Origin: WRGT01 sp964450405
GTDB taxonomy: Bacteria > Spirochaetota > UBA4802 > UBA5550
DNA: 64,000 bases
NCBI GenBank assembly: GCA_964450405.1
Contig: CAYVCQ010000003.1
Coordinates: forward strand, 248,001 to 312,000
Direction: 5' to 3'
A program made the position numbers and the translations under genes. The notes below the pieces were generated by a model. The model searched no databases. It was not told the DNA's origin and saw only the letters and a list, made by a program, of their open reading frames with translations. Shown here one piece after another: positions 27,373-35,583 of the stretch (its first letter is position 1; the number at the start of each line of letters is the position of its first letter).

Positions 27373-28197
27373 TCACAGGCCAATGCCGTATTGTATCAGC
27401 AGCGCTTCCAACTCATCAGTTGTAAGAGGAGTCGGTACAACGAAATTAGTATTGGCGTCAATGGCTCTGCAGAGCTTTCTGTACTCCTCCGCCTGGTTTA
27501 CAGATGGATCAAATTCAATTACAGTTTTCCTGTTTATCTCCGCCCGCTGTACAAAATTGTCTCTTGGAACAAAGTGTATCATCTGTGTTCCAAGCTTGTC
27601 CGCAAGCGCCTGAATTAAATCTTTTTCGTTGTCTACATTTCTGCTGTTGCAGATAAGGCCGCCAAGTCGAACAACTCCCGATTCTGCGAATTTAACAATA
27701 CCTTTACATATATTATTCGCCGCGTACATCGCCATCATCTCACCCGACACAACGATATAAATCTCCTCTGCTTTACCGTCACGGATCGGCATTGCAAACC
27801 CGCCGCAGACAACATCTCCAAGAACATCATAGAAAACATAATCCAGTTCATTATCACCCGAATACGCACCCAGCTGCTCCAGCAGATTGATTGACGTGAT
27901 TATCCCGCGCCCCGCGCATCCTACTCCTGGCTCCGGACCTCCAGACTCGACACATTTTACAGATTTAAATCCAGGCTTAACAACATCTTCAAGAACCAGG
28001 TCTTCACCTTCCGATCTCAGTGTATCAAGCACAGTCTGCTGTACAAGACCCCCAAGTATAAGCCTGGTCGAATCCGCCTTCGGATCACATCCAACAATCA
28101 TAACCGATTTCCCCATCTCTGCAAGAGCGGCTACGGTGTTCTGTGTTGTAGTGGACTTCCCGATTCCCCCTTTGCCGTAAATCGCTATCTTCCTCAT
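27373..28197 (-). CDS. nifH: Nitrogenase iron protein (dinitrogenase reductase)
   Basis: 274 aa. Walker A GKGGIGKST, cluster cysteines in GCAGRGIITS and GDVVCGGFAMPIR, and Arg in CAGRG at the place modified by DraT in some bacteria. It hydrolyses ATP to drive electrons into NifDK. The open frame runs on upstream to 28383, but AAGGAG 8 nt before the ATG at 28197 and the family N terminus MRKIAIYGKGG fix the start. The first gene of the nif operon, with a sigma-54 promoter 45-60 nt upstream. Confidence 0.98.
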   Translation of the reverse strand: MRKIAIYGKGGIGKSTTTQNTVAALAEMGKSVMIVGCDPKADSTRLILGGLVQQTVLDTLRSEGEDLVLEDVVKPGFKSVKCVESGGPEPGVGCAGRGIITSINLLEQLGAYSGDNELDYVFYDVLGDVVCGGFAMPIRDGKAEEIYIVVSGEMMAMYAANNICKGIVKFAESGVVRLGGLICNSRNVDNEKDLIQALADKLGTQMIHFVPRDNFVQRAEINRKTVIEFDPSVNQAEEYRKLCRAIDANTNFVVPTPLTTDELEALLIQYGIGL

Positions 28198-28240
28198 CAG
28201 TATCTCTCCTTCTTTATTTAATTGCTGCTGTATATATACA

Positions 28241-28257
28241 AAGCACAAAGCGTGCCA
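28241..28257 (-). promoter_or_regulatory. Sigma-54 promoter of the nif operon
   Basis: Read on the minus strand TGGCACGCTTTGTGCTT: GG and GC separated by exactly 10 nt, matching the -24/-12 consensus TGGCAC-N5-TTGC closely. It gives a transcript leader of roughly 35 nt to the nifH ATG. Expected activator is the NifA encoded next door. Confidence 0.88.
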
Positions 28258-28380
28258 GTTGGAATGAGATGCTTTAATAAAATTTAAAGTGTGTGTTTTA
28301 ATGCAGAAAGTTAACAATGGCAAAGTTATGTAGAGTAAAAAAGCCAATTTTAAAACGAAGTTTGTAAATAATAAGAGATG

Positions 28381-28397
28381 CACAATATTTTATTGTG
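28381..28397. promoter_or_regulatory. Palindrome upstream of nifH
   Basis: CACAATA-TTT-TATTGTG, perfect 7-bp arms and 3-nt centre, about 125 nt upstream of the sigma-54 promoter, a normal distance for an enhancer site. It differs from the classical NifA site in spacing. Candidate binding site only. Confidence 0.4.
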
Positions 28398-28600
28398 AAT
28401 TAATAGATGTATATAATGAAGGCGATAGTTCAACATTCTACGTAATTGTTTAATTTTACAAACTAAAACTACAATTATGTTGATTTGGAAATTGGTTATA
28501 CTTCGAAGTCTGCCTCAAACCCCCGGGCAATGCCAACAAGTGAAGGAATTGCAAGCTCTACTTCAGAGAATTGTTATTTAAACTAATTAAATTATTAAAC

Positions 28601-28633
28601 AAAATACCCCCGGCCTTCGGCCGGGGGTATTTT
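28601..28633 (-). terminator. Intrinsic terminator of nifA
   Basis: AAAATACCCCCGGCC-TTC-GGCCGGGGGTATTTT: very stable 15-bp stem with T-run, 59 nt after the nifA stop. It works in both directions by sequence and insulates nifA from the nif operon. Confidence 0.9.
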
Positions 28634-28691
28634 GAAAAGTATGTATTATTCTAAGGTAATTTTTTAAAGATTAAATTAAAATCTGCTAAAT

Positions 28692-30230
28692 CTACTCTTC
28701 ACTATTTTTAAAACTTTTAAAATCAATACCGAGCTTTTCTATTTTATAACCAAGAATTCTTTTTGTAGTACCCAGCTTGCCTGCCGCCGCAGATACATTT
28801 CCGTTAGTTATTTTCAGAACATCAATGATCAGCTCTCTCTCGAAAAGATCAGTCCTTTCTTCAAGAGTACCAAGACCGGTTTTTTCACTGAATATCTGAA
28901 GAGATGGAGGGAGATGATAGTTTCTTATAACATCTTCACTGCAGAGTATTACCGCCCGCTCCATACAGTTTTCAAGCTCCCTGACATTGCCGGGCCAGTG
29001 ATACGCAACTAGAAGATCTATTGCATCTGTACTTATTCTATTTATTCTCTTTTCTGCCTTAGTGTTGTATAATTCAAGAAAGTAATCGGCAAGCAGCACA
29101 ATGTCCGATTTTCTATCGCGAAGCCTCGGTGAGAGTATAGGAAACACATTTATTCTATAATAGAGATCCTCTCTGAATTCATTGTTTTTTATCTTCTCTT
29201 CCAGATTCTGATGTGTTGCAGCAATAATCCTTACATCAACAGGAATAGTTTCCGAGCCTCCGACCCGTTCTATGCTCTTCTCCTGAATAACTCGAAGTAA
29301 ATGAACCTGCAGGGATATATCAAGATCACCAATCTCATCCAGGAAAATTGTTCCGCCATGGGCCAGTTCAAATCTCCCCTTCTTCATCTTATCAGCGCCG
29401 GTAAATGCTCCCTTTTCGTATCCGAAAAGTTCAGCCTCAATAAGACTCTTCGGCAAAGCCGCAACATTGACCTTCACAAAGGGCCCGGCGGCTCTTTTAC
29501 TGTTCTGATGTATAGCATCTGCAATGAGTTCCTTCCCGGTACCGCTCTCCCCTAGAATCAGAACCGTAGTATCAGTACCGGAAACCATGATTATTTTCTC
29601 ATAAACATCTTTCATCTCGCTGGACTTACCGATAAGTCTACCCTGCACAGTGCTGATCGATATTTTTTTACGGAGAATTTCATTTTCTTCTTTTAATATC
29701 TTTTCTCTTGCAATGGATTCAATCCTGCTGTTAACCGCCTGGGCAATCATAATCGAAACCGTGGTAAGAGCGTGATACTCTTCAGAAAGATCTCTTCCAT
29801 AATTATTAATTATATCTACCGAAATTGTTCCAATTACAGCGGAATTAAGTTTAACGGGCACACAGATGAACGATATTTTATTTGCAGTGGTGTTTCTATA
29901 TGCGCCAGTCCTGTTTAAGAACTTCGGTTCATTCATTATATCCATAACGATGTATGGATTTCCGGTTTTTACAACAGTCCCGATTATCCCCTCACCGGGC
30001 TTATAAATCCCTCTGGTAACCTCTTCATCACTATATCCATGATGAATATCGACGAAAATCTCACCCTCATCTTTGTGATAAATACTTATCATACCACGTT
30101 CAATATTATAATATGTAACTATAATACTGAATACATTGGACATAAGAAGATTTATATCACTGCTGTTATCGATAAAAACTCTTCCGATTTTCTCAAGTAA
30201 TCCAATCTGTCTGTCGTTAATCAGATCCAT
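28692..30230 (-). CDS. nifA: NifA-type sigma-54 activator (GAF-AAA+-HTH)
   Basis: 512 aa. Residues about 20-165 are a GAF sensor domain, about 190-425 an AAA+ domain with Walker A GESGTGKE, the sigma-54 contact loop GAFTGA and DEIGD, and the last 45 residues a Fis-type helix-turn-helix (ITNGNVSAAAGKLGTTKRIL). It would activate the sigma-54 promoters of nifH and amtB. The Cys-rich linker of oxygen-sensitive NifA proteins is not seen after the AAA+ domain. The gene is alone between a terminator and the glnK gene. Its own upstream gap shows no sigma-54 signal but has an ACA-N4-TGT box. Naming as NifA rests on context and domain order. Confidence 0.88.
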   Translation of the reverse strand: MDLINDRQIGLLEKIGRVFIDNSSDINLLMSNVFSIIVTYYNIERGMISIYHKDEGEIFVDIHHGYSDEEVTRGIYKPGEGIIGTVVKTGNPYIVMDIMNEPKFLNRTGAYRNTTANKISFICVPVKLNSAVIGTISVDIINNYGRDLSEEYHALTTVSIMIAQAVNSRIESIAREKILKEENEILRKKISISTVQGRLIGKSSEMKDVYEKIIMVSGTDTTVLILGESGTGKELIADAIHQNSKRAAGPFVKVNVAALPKSLIEAELFGYEKGAFTGADKMKKGRFELAHGGTIFLDEIGDLDISLQVHLLRVIQEKSIERVGGSETIPVDVRIIAATHQNLEEKIKNNEFREDLYYRINVFPILSPRLRDRKSDIVLLADYFLELYNTKAEKRINRISTDAIDLLVAYHWPGNVRELENCMERAVILCSEDVIRNYHLPPSLQIFSEKTGLGTLEERTDLFERELIIDVLKITNGNVSAAAGKLGTTKRILGYKIEKLGIDFKSFKNSEE

Positions 30231-30542
30231 TTAAAGTCCTTTACCTGCCGATGCTTAAACAATTTCGCATCTGCTGAAATTTCAAATAATACACAATAGT
30301 AATAATAGGGTTGTTTTAAACAAATTTTTTTCAGCAGGAGTTCTTCAAATGGGTACTATTTAACAAAATTGTAATTTTCTCCGGCTATTATGCAGTGAAA
30401 ATGTGAATAATGTCAAAATTTAACAGTAAAAATGAATTAATAATGCAGGTTAAGCTGGATTTTACCAGGCGGGTTAAATTTAAACTTTAGTGAGAGTCCC
30501 GTAATTTCACAGAACTCTCACTACGTTCTTTAGATTTTTTAA
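30231..30542. other. glnK-nifA intergenic region
   Basis: 312 nt without a gene. It holds a stem AGTGAGAGT-N16-ACTCTCACT (30489-30522) after glnK, the palindromic word TTGTTTTAAACAA (30311-30323) and the box AACA-AAAT-TGTA (30362-30373). No GG-N10-GC promoter was found; a sigma-70-type promoter is likely but not clear by eye. Confidence 0.6.
30489..30522 (-). terminator. Stem-loop after glnK
   Basis: 9-bp stem AGTGAGAGT / ACTCTCACT with a 16-nt loop, 20 nt beyond the glnK stop. The following bases are A/T-rich without a clean T-run, so it may be a terminator or a message-stabilising hairpin. Confidence 0.45.
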
Positions 30543-30881
30543 TTAAAGAGCGCTATCTCCGGTTTCACCGGTTCTGATCTTGATTGCGTCATCTATTGTA
30601 TACACAAAGATTTTTCCATCTCCAATCTCTCCGGTTTTAGCCGAACTTATAATTGCCTCTTTAATTTTTGCCACTTCTTTATCCTTGACAACCATTTCAA
30701 GCTTCACCTTGTTGACAAGACCTAATTTATACTCTTCACCACGCCACTGCTGCATTAGGCCTTTCTGTTTACCATGCCCCTTGATTTCTGTCACCATCAA
30801 TCCCGATTCACCTATACTTTCCAATGCATCAAGGACTTCATCGAGTTTTTCAATTCGTATAATCGCTTCAATTTTTTTCAT
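30543..30881 (-). CDS. glnK: Nitrogen regulatory protein PII (GlnK type)
   Basis: 112 aa PII protein. The T-loop KGHGKQKGLMQQWRGEEYKLGL keeps the tyrosine used for uridylylation in many bacteria, and the C-terminal signature GEIGDGKIFV is present. Paired with amtB, it should plug the ammonium channel when ammonium is high. It lies 21 nt after amtB and has a strong AAGGTG ribosome site. Unlike NifI1/NifI2 it is a standard GlnK. Confidence 0.93.
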   Translation of the reverse strand: MKKIEAIIRIEKLDEVLDALESIGESGLMVTEIKGHGKQKGLMQQWRGEEYKLGLVNKVKLEMVVKDKEVAKIKEAIISSAKTGEIGDGKIFVYTIDDAIKIRTGETGDSAL

Positions 30882-30902
30882 ATTATCACCTTTCTCCTAT
30901 TA

Positions 30903-32492
30903 CTAAACGGCTTTTGAACTTTTTCGTGATACAGGGCTTTCTGAATATTTATCAAGTTTAACACCGCAATATCCATTTACACCCATCTCCGGAATATCAA
31001 GTCCATCTACTTCACAAGAAGCTGGTACCCTGTTACCGATAGTAACTTCTACAAGTTTAAATACAATATAACCTATAACAGCAACGTATACTATATTTGA
31101 TAAAACACCGATTGACTGTGCAATAAACTGTGATGAATCACCATACAACAGACCTTTAACTGTTCCGGGGACTCCATTCCAGCCGTCACCATAAGTACCA
31201 TCAGCAAATATTCCCAGCGCAAGACATCCCCACAATCCGTTAACACCATGAACAGCAATAGCACCGACCGGATCATCTACTTTAAGTTTTCTTTCAATAA
31301 AGAATGCCGCTTCAATTACTATTACACCGGCAATAGTTCCAATAATTACTGCAGATCCTGAGCCTACAAATGCACATGGTGCTGTTATAGCTACAAGTCC
31401 CGCGAGCATACCGTTACACATCATACTTGGATCAGGTTTATTACCTCTAACACCCCACATCCACAGCGCTGATACTATCGCACCTGCACCGGAAGCCAGC
31501 ATTGTATTAACAGCAACCACACTCATACGTAAGTCTGTAGCAGCAAGAGTTGATCCCGCGTTGAATCCGAACCATCCGAAAGCAAGAATAAATGTTCCTA
31601 TAATTGCCCATGGTATATTGTGACCCGGTATAGCATTAGGTGTACCATCGGCATTATACTTCCCGATACGCGGGCCGAGCATTTTAGCACCGACAAAAGC
31701 AAGTACACCACCGGTTAAGTGAACAACAGATGATCCTGCAAAGTCAACATGACCATGACCAAGAGCAAAGTTTTTACCAAGAGATGCCAGCCATCCTCCG
31801 CCCCATACCCAGTTGCCGTATATAGGATATATTATTGTTCCTACAAATATTCCGTAGATAAAAAATGAAGAGAATTTCCATCTCTCAGCCATTGAACCTG
31901 TTGGAATAGTTGCAGTTGTATCCATAAACACCATCTGAAAAATAAACAAACCGAATATCGCGACGTCATATACACCTGTGAGCATAAAACCCTTAGTACC
32001 GAAAAGTCCGAAATCTTTACCAAAAAGAGAAATAGCAAACTCACCGGATAAGCCATCATAGCCTCCAAGAGTTCCAAGCGCCCCTACACCACCGAACATC
32101 AGAGCAAATCCGCAGAGATAAAAGCCAAGCATCCCTAATGGATAAATCATAAAATTCATCGACATTGTGTGCGCCACATTCTTCGCTCTGGTTAAACCAC
32201 CTTCAACCAGTGCAAATCCCGCCTGCATAAACATAACAAGAAAAGCCGCAATTAAAACCCACAATAGATTAAGTGCAACTTTTGTGTGTCCCACTTCAGC
32301 TGCGACTTCGCTTAGTGTGGGCTCACCTTTTTTTGCAGCAGTGACATCACCGGCATTCCCGGTGTTTGATCCTGCAGGGTCAACCGTTCTTACAACAACC
32401 TCAGTTTTTACCGGTGCAGTCTCGGCAAATAATGAAACTCCAGTGAAAAGCATTAAACTTATAATAATAAGTGTGAATACTTTTGTTCTCAT
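30903..32492 (-). CDS. amtB: Ammonium transporter
   Basis: 529 aa Amt/MEP/Rh channel. A cleavable signal peptide (MRTKVFTLIIISLMLFTGVSLFAE) and about 45 extracytoplasmic residues precede eleven expected membrane helices. Family motifs: DTTATIPTGSMAERWKF, WGGGWLASLG, DFAGSSVVHLTGG, GWFGFNAGS, and the conserved pore His in AVHGVNGLWGCLA. It takes up ammonium and works with GlnK. GGAGG precedes the start. Transcribed from a sigma-54 promoter with glnK. Confidence 0.95.
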   Translation of the reverse strand: MRTKVFTLIIISLMLFTGVSLFAETAPVKTEVVVRTVDPAGSNTGNAGDVTAAKKGEPTLSEVAAEVGHTKVALNLLWVLIAAFLVMFMQAGFALVEGGLTRAKNVAHTMSMNFMIYPLGMLGFYLCGFALMFGGVGALGTLGGYDGLSGEFAISLFGKDFGLFGTKGFMLTGVYDVAIFGLFIFQMVFMDTTATIPTGSMAERWKFSSFFIYGIFVGTIIYPIYGNWVWGGGWLASLGKNFALGHGHVDFAGSSVVHLTGGVLAFVGAKMLGPRIGKYNADGTPNAIPGHNIPWAIIGTFILAFGWFGFNAGSTLAATDLRMSVVAVNTMLASGAGAIVSALWMWGVRGNKPDPSMMCNGMLAGLVAITAPCAFVGSGSAVIIGTIAGVIVIEAAFFIERKLKVDDPVGAIAVHGVNGLWGCLALGIFADGTYGDGWNGVPGTVKGLLYGDSSQFIAQSIGVLSNIVYVAVIGYIVFKLVEVTIGNRVPASCEVDGLDIPEMGVNGYCGVKLDKYSESPVSRKSSKAV

Positions 32493-32548
32493 ACAACCTC
32501 CGAAAGAATTATTAAATAATTTTTTAAAGCCTTATACAGAACGTTATA

Positions 32549-32565
32549 ATGCATGATGCGTGCCA
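32549..32565 (-). promoter_or_regulatory. Sigma-54 promoter of amtB-glnK
   Basis: Minus strand TGGCACGCATCATGCAT, with GG and GC 10 nt apart, close to consensus and sharing TGGCACGC with the nifH promoter. It lies about 57 nt upstream of the amtB ATG. Confidence 0.88.
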
Positions 32566-32918
32566 GCTTTAATAACACAGGATAGAGACGGATGAAGTTA
32601 ACATGTTTGTAATGTTTAGTAGAGTTATCACTTAAAACAAGATCAAAAGTAGAATAATTTGCAGCAGGATGAGACAGTTTTTTAAAAAAAAATATATTTA
32701 TTAATTTTTTTAACATCTGCAAAATTACCGAATATTTCATTATTGTATAATTATTACTTAAAAAATACAATTATGTAGAAGTGAACCGGACCGCTGATTC
32801 CGCAGATTGAGATTCAGGTTAGAACTTTTTACAAAATTCCGGAATATCAGAGACAGAAAATCTGCAAAATCACCCTAATCCGCGGTCATCTGCGATCCCG
32901 ACATTTTACTGATAATAC

Positions 32919-32946
32919 TTGACAATGAATATAAAAATGATAATAT
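32919..32946 (+). promoter_or_regulatory. Sigma-70 promoter of the YihY-propeller gene
   Basis: TTGACA (32919-32924), 16-nt spacer, TAATAT (32941-32946). It is about 65 nt upstream of the start codon on the plus strand. Confidence 0.6.
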
Positions 32947-33013
32947 TACTATTAAACATACATTTTAAAAAATACATAATAGTAAAACCAACTTTAAATC
33001 TAGCGAGGCCATG

Positions 33014-35308
33014 ATGTTCCCCTTTACAAGAAAAACAAAAACCGGCGATAAGAAAAAGAAACTTTCAATTATTGAAAAAACAATTAAAATCGGCAGACAG
33101 ATATATGAAGGATATTCCTTTGAAAGCACTGTTTACAATAGACTTATTACTACCGTAAAAGTCTTTATCGTTGCTACACGTAAATTTATGCTTGATGACT
33201 GTCTTACACAGGCCTCAGCCATTGCATATACTGTAATTGTTTCTCTCATACCTACGCTTACTGTGGTTTTAACTTTTATATCTATTTTTTCGGGAGTAGA
33301 GAATAAAAAAGAGGATCTCTTCCGGGATATATCTCTTTTCATGACTGAACATAGTATAAAACTGAATATAGACTTTATTTTTGAAGCTATCTCCGGACTT
33401 ATTGATAACGCAAAAACAATCGGAGGAATCGGTGCACTATTAGTATTATTCACAGCTACCGCCACTCTCAGAGCTCTTGAAAAATCGTTAAATCAAATCT
33501 GGAGTGTTAAACAGGGAAGATCATTTTTCCAGAAAATAATGTACTACTGGGCTGCTCTGACCCTCGGTCCTGTTATGCTCATTGCCGGAACAACCGTTGC
33601 GACTAAACTCTCAGATGTTTTCTCATCGTCAAACTACAACTCCGTCTACCTTTCCGGAGATAAAATATGGGTAGTGGGAAACAAAGGCTCTCTGCTTAAT
33701 ACCGATATGAGTAAAACAAAGTTTGTTCCAACCGACGAAACAAACTTTGATTATGAAAACCAGAAAATATATAACTACAAATTTTCCGACAACCAGTTTA
33801 CAGAAGATGATTCCAAAATTGATTTTTTAACTCTGATGAAAGAGGAGTTCAAAGATATTCAGTTTGTCAACAATGAAGGCTGGGCTGTTGGAACAAAGGG
33901 TATTATACTCTACACTAAAGATAAAGGTAAGATCTGGTCTATTTCAAAATGGGGCGATTTTACTTTCAATGATATACATATGATTAATAGTCAGAAAGGA
34001 TTTATTTCAGCAGATAGCGGAGTAATCCTGAGCACTGAAAATGGCGGAAAAGACTGGAAAGTATTCGATACAAAAGATGTATCTCTCAATTTCAATTCAA
34101 TCTCTTTCAAAGATACCACTGCGATAATTACAGGGAACAAGGGTAGAATCCTCTACTCAACTGATTCCGGCACCACCTGGACATTACAGACCATCGCTGA
34201 AGCTAAAAGGAAAAACAAACTCGTTGATCTAAACTCCGCGTTTTTTACAGATAAAAACAACATCTGGATGGCTGGAAACGACGGCGTTATACTTCACAGC
34301 ACAGACGGCGGAGCAACATGGATTCCTGGTAAATTCAAAGAATACAATTACTATGCAATTCTGTTTTTGAGTAACAATGAAGGATTTATTGCCGGAGAGA
34401 ACGGAATAATTATTCACACTGAAAACGGAGGATCCAGCTGGAAAAGCGACACACTCCCTGCATATAAAATCAATAAACTCTTTAATGCATCCGGTGCTCT
34501 ATGGGCAATTGGAAACGGCGGAATTATTCAGAAATCTGTTGACAATGGAAAAACATGGCAGGGTAAATCCGGTAAAAGTATATTCGCCATGCTTATAAAC
34601 TTTTTTGCTCCATTCCTCTTCATCTGGGTATTTTTCCTTATGGCTTATTCAACAATTCCAAACACCAAAGTTCCATTCCGTTATTCAGCAATAGGAGCAG
34701 CTTTTACCGGTGCAGTATGGGTAATTTTTATACTTCTATTTATTGTTTACGTCAAAGCCTTCGCAAGCGGAACATTCGCTATATATGGAGCGCTTGCATC
34801 GATACCGTTATTCCTTCTTATGATATACACTTCAACATTAATAATACTATATGGTGCTGAGGTTTCGTACACAATGATGCATCCGGAAACCTATGCAAGT
34901 CTTAAACATGTATTTGAAGATTCAAGAAAAGTAAATATGTACTATGGGCTGTCAGTTCTTCAGGCTATATATTTCAATTTTGAATCGGATGCGGGAAACA
35001 CAAAACATTCAGAACTTCTTAAAAAAGCACGTAACCATACAGTTGATCTTGACCACTTCATTAAACTCTTCACTGCAGAAAATCTGATAGTTACAGACAA
35101 AGATGGAGGATATCTTCCGACAAAGTCTTCATCAAACATTAAACTCATCGATCTTTTTAACCTTATCAATGAAGCGAAGATAACAATACCTCCATCCAAG
35201 ATGAAAAAGAAACTTGAACAAGGAGATATAATTGATATTTTCAACAAGCTTAACAGTCAGAGAAATAAAATTTTATCGGATATGACGCTGAAGGATCTGA
35301 AGATATAG
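33014..35308 (+). CDS. YihY/BrkB-family membrane protein with inserted Ycf48-like beta-propeller
   Basis: 764 aa. Residues about 35-203 and 520-640 are the two halves of a YihY/BrkB (UPF0761) membrane protein, with DDCLTQASAIAYT and the ATATLRALEKSLNQIW motif. Between them, residues about 205-520, is an inserted beta-propeller of BNR/Asp-box repeats (STENGGKDW, STDSGTTW, STDGGATW, HTENGGSSW, SVDNGKTW), resembling Ycf48/HCF136. The last 120 residues look like a winged-helix tail (FIKLFTAENLIVTDKDGGYLPT), present in some YihY proteins. The insert falls in a loop between membrane helices. Two adjacent ATGs exist; the second has better spacing from GAGG. Function unknown; the family has been called ribonuclease BN by error. 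Confidence 0.85.
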   Translation: MFPFTRKTKTGDKKKKLSIIEKTIKIGRQIYEGYSFESTVYNRLITTVKVFIVATRKFMLDDCLTQASAIAYTVIVSLIPTLTVVLTFISIFSGVENKKEDLFRDISLFMTEHSIKLNIDFIFEAISGLIDNAKTIGGIGALLVLFTATATLRALEKSLNQIWSVKQGRSFFQKIMYYWAALTLGPVMLIAGTTVATKLSDVFSSSNYNSVYLSGDKIWVVGNKGSLLNTDMSKTKFVPTDETNFDYENQKIYNYKFSDNQFTEDDSKIDFLTLMKEEFKDIQFVNNEGWAVGTKGIILYTKDKGKIWSISKWGDFTFNDIHMINSQKGFISADSGVILSTENGGKDWKVFDTKDVSLNFNSISFKDTTAIITGNKGRILYSTDSGTTWTLQTIAEAKRKNKLVDLNSAFFTDKNNIWMAGNDGVILHSTDGGATWIPGKFKEYNYYAILFLSNNEGFIAGENGIIIHTENGGSSWKSDTLPAYKINKLFNASGALWAIGNGGIIQKSVDNGKTWQGKSGKSIFAMLINFFAPFLFIWVFFLMAYSTIPNTKVPFRYSAIGAAFTGAVWVIFILLFIVYVKAFASGTFAIYGALASIPLFLLMIYTSTLIILYGAEVSYTMMHPETYASLKHVFEDSRKVNMYYGLSVLQAIYFNFESDAGNTKHSELLKKARNHTVDLDHFIKLFTAENLIVTDKDGGYLPTKSSSNIKLIDLFNLINEAKITIPPSKMKKKLEQGDIIDIFNKLNSQRNKILSDMTLKDLKI

Positions 35309-35320
35309 AATTACAGAAAC

Positions 35321-35344
35321 CACAAGCCCCGAACGGGGCTTGTG
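35321..35344 (+). terminator. Stem-loop after the YihY-propeller gene
   Basis: CACAAGCCCC-GAAC-GGGGCTTGTG, perfect 10-bp stem 12 nt after the stop codon. No T-run follows, so termination efficiency is uncertain. Confidence 0.65.
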
Positions 35345-35431
35345 TACACATCTCAACCGCCACCCAACCCCCAGAGGTGGGCTTTAAAAAAAATAAACCA
35401 TAATGTTTTTTATTTTAATACAAACCTTCCT

Positions 35432-35533
35432 GCCCCCTATCCCCCGGAGGGGGCACCGGGTACATCAGTTATATCGCTGTTAGTTTTATTCTTATCTTTT
35501 CCTCTTGCGTGCCCCCTCCGGGGGACAGGGGGC
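35432..35533. repeat. Large G+C-rich inverted repeat between convergent genes
   Basis: Two 25-nt arms (35432-35456 and 35509-35533) match inversely at 24 of 25 positions and are separated by 52 nt. Each arm itself contains CCCCCGGAGGGGG, so nested hairpins can form. It stands out from AT-rich surroundings. A related word (ACTCCCGGAGGGAG) occurs at about 39282, and a partial one at 35358-35382. Confidence 0.75.
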
Positions 35534-35583
35534 CGTTGATGCAAGCGGCCGCATGGTGAGAAGATAAATCAATAACCACTCCC

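Larger units (their letters stand above)
28198..28691. other. nifH-nifA intergenic region
   Basis: 494 nt without a gene. From left it holds the nifH leader, the sigma-54 promoter (28241-28257), a perfect 7-bp palindrome (28381-28397), an ACA-ATTA-TGT box (28471-28480) about 215 nt upstream of the promoter, and the nifA terminator (28601-28633). I looked for a standard NifA site TGT-N10-ACA and found none with exact spacing. Confidence 0.7.
32493..33010. other. amtB-YihY divergent intergenic region
   Basis: 518 nt without a gene, between two divergent genes. It holds the sigma-54 promoter of amtB (32549-32565), two ACA-N4-TGT boxes (32601-32610 and 32767-32776), a family of imperfect inverted words (CCGCTGATTCCGCAGATT at 32790 and AATCCGCGGTCATCTGCGAT at 32877), and a sigma-70 promoter for the plus-strand gene (32919-32946). 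Confidence 0.7.

Noticed and set aside
28198..28383. N-terminal extension of nifH to 28383
   Set aside because: It would read across the sigma-54 promoter, and the family N terminus and ribosome site fit the ATG at 28197.
28261..28500. Classical NifA site TGT-N10-ACA upstream of nifH
   Set aside because: I checked each TGT in the region; none has ACA at exactly 10 nt. The nearest are TGT-N8-ACA and ACA-N9-TGT.
32489..32770. Minus-strand 93-codon frame upstream of amtB
   Set aside because: It overlaps the sigma-54 promoter and is AT-rich leader sequence with no family match.
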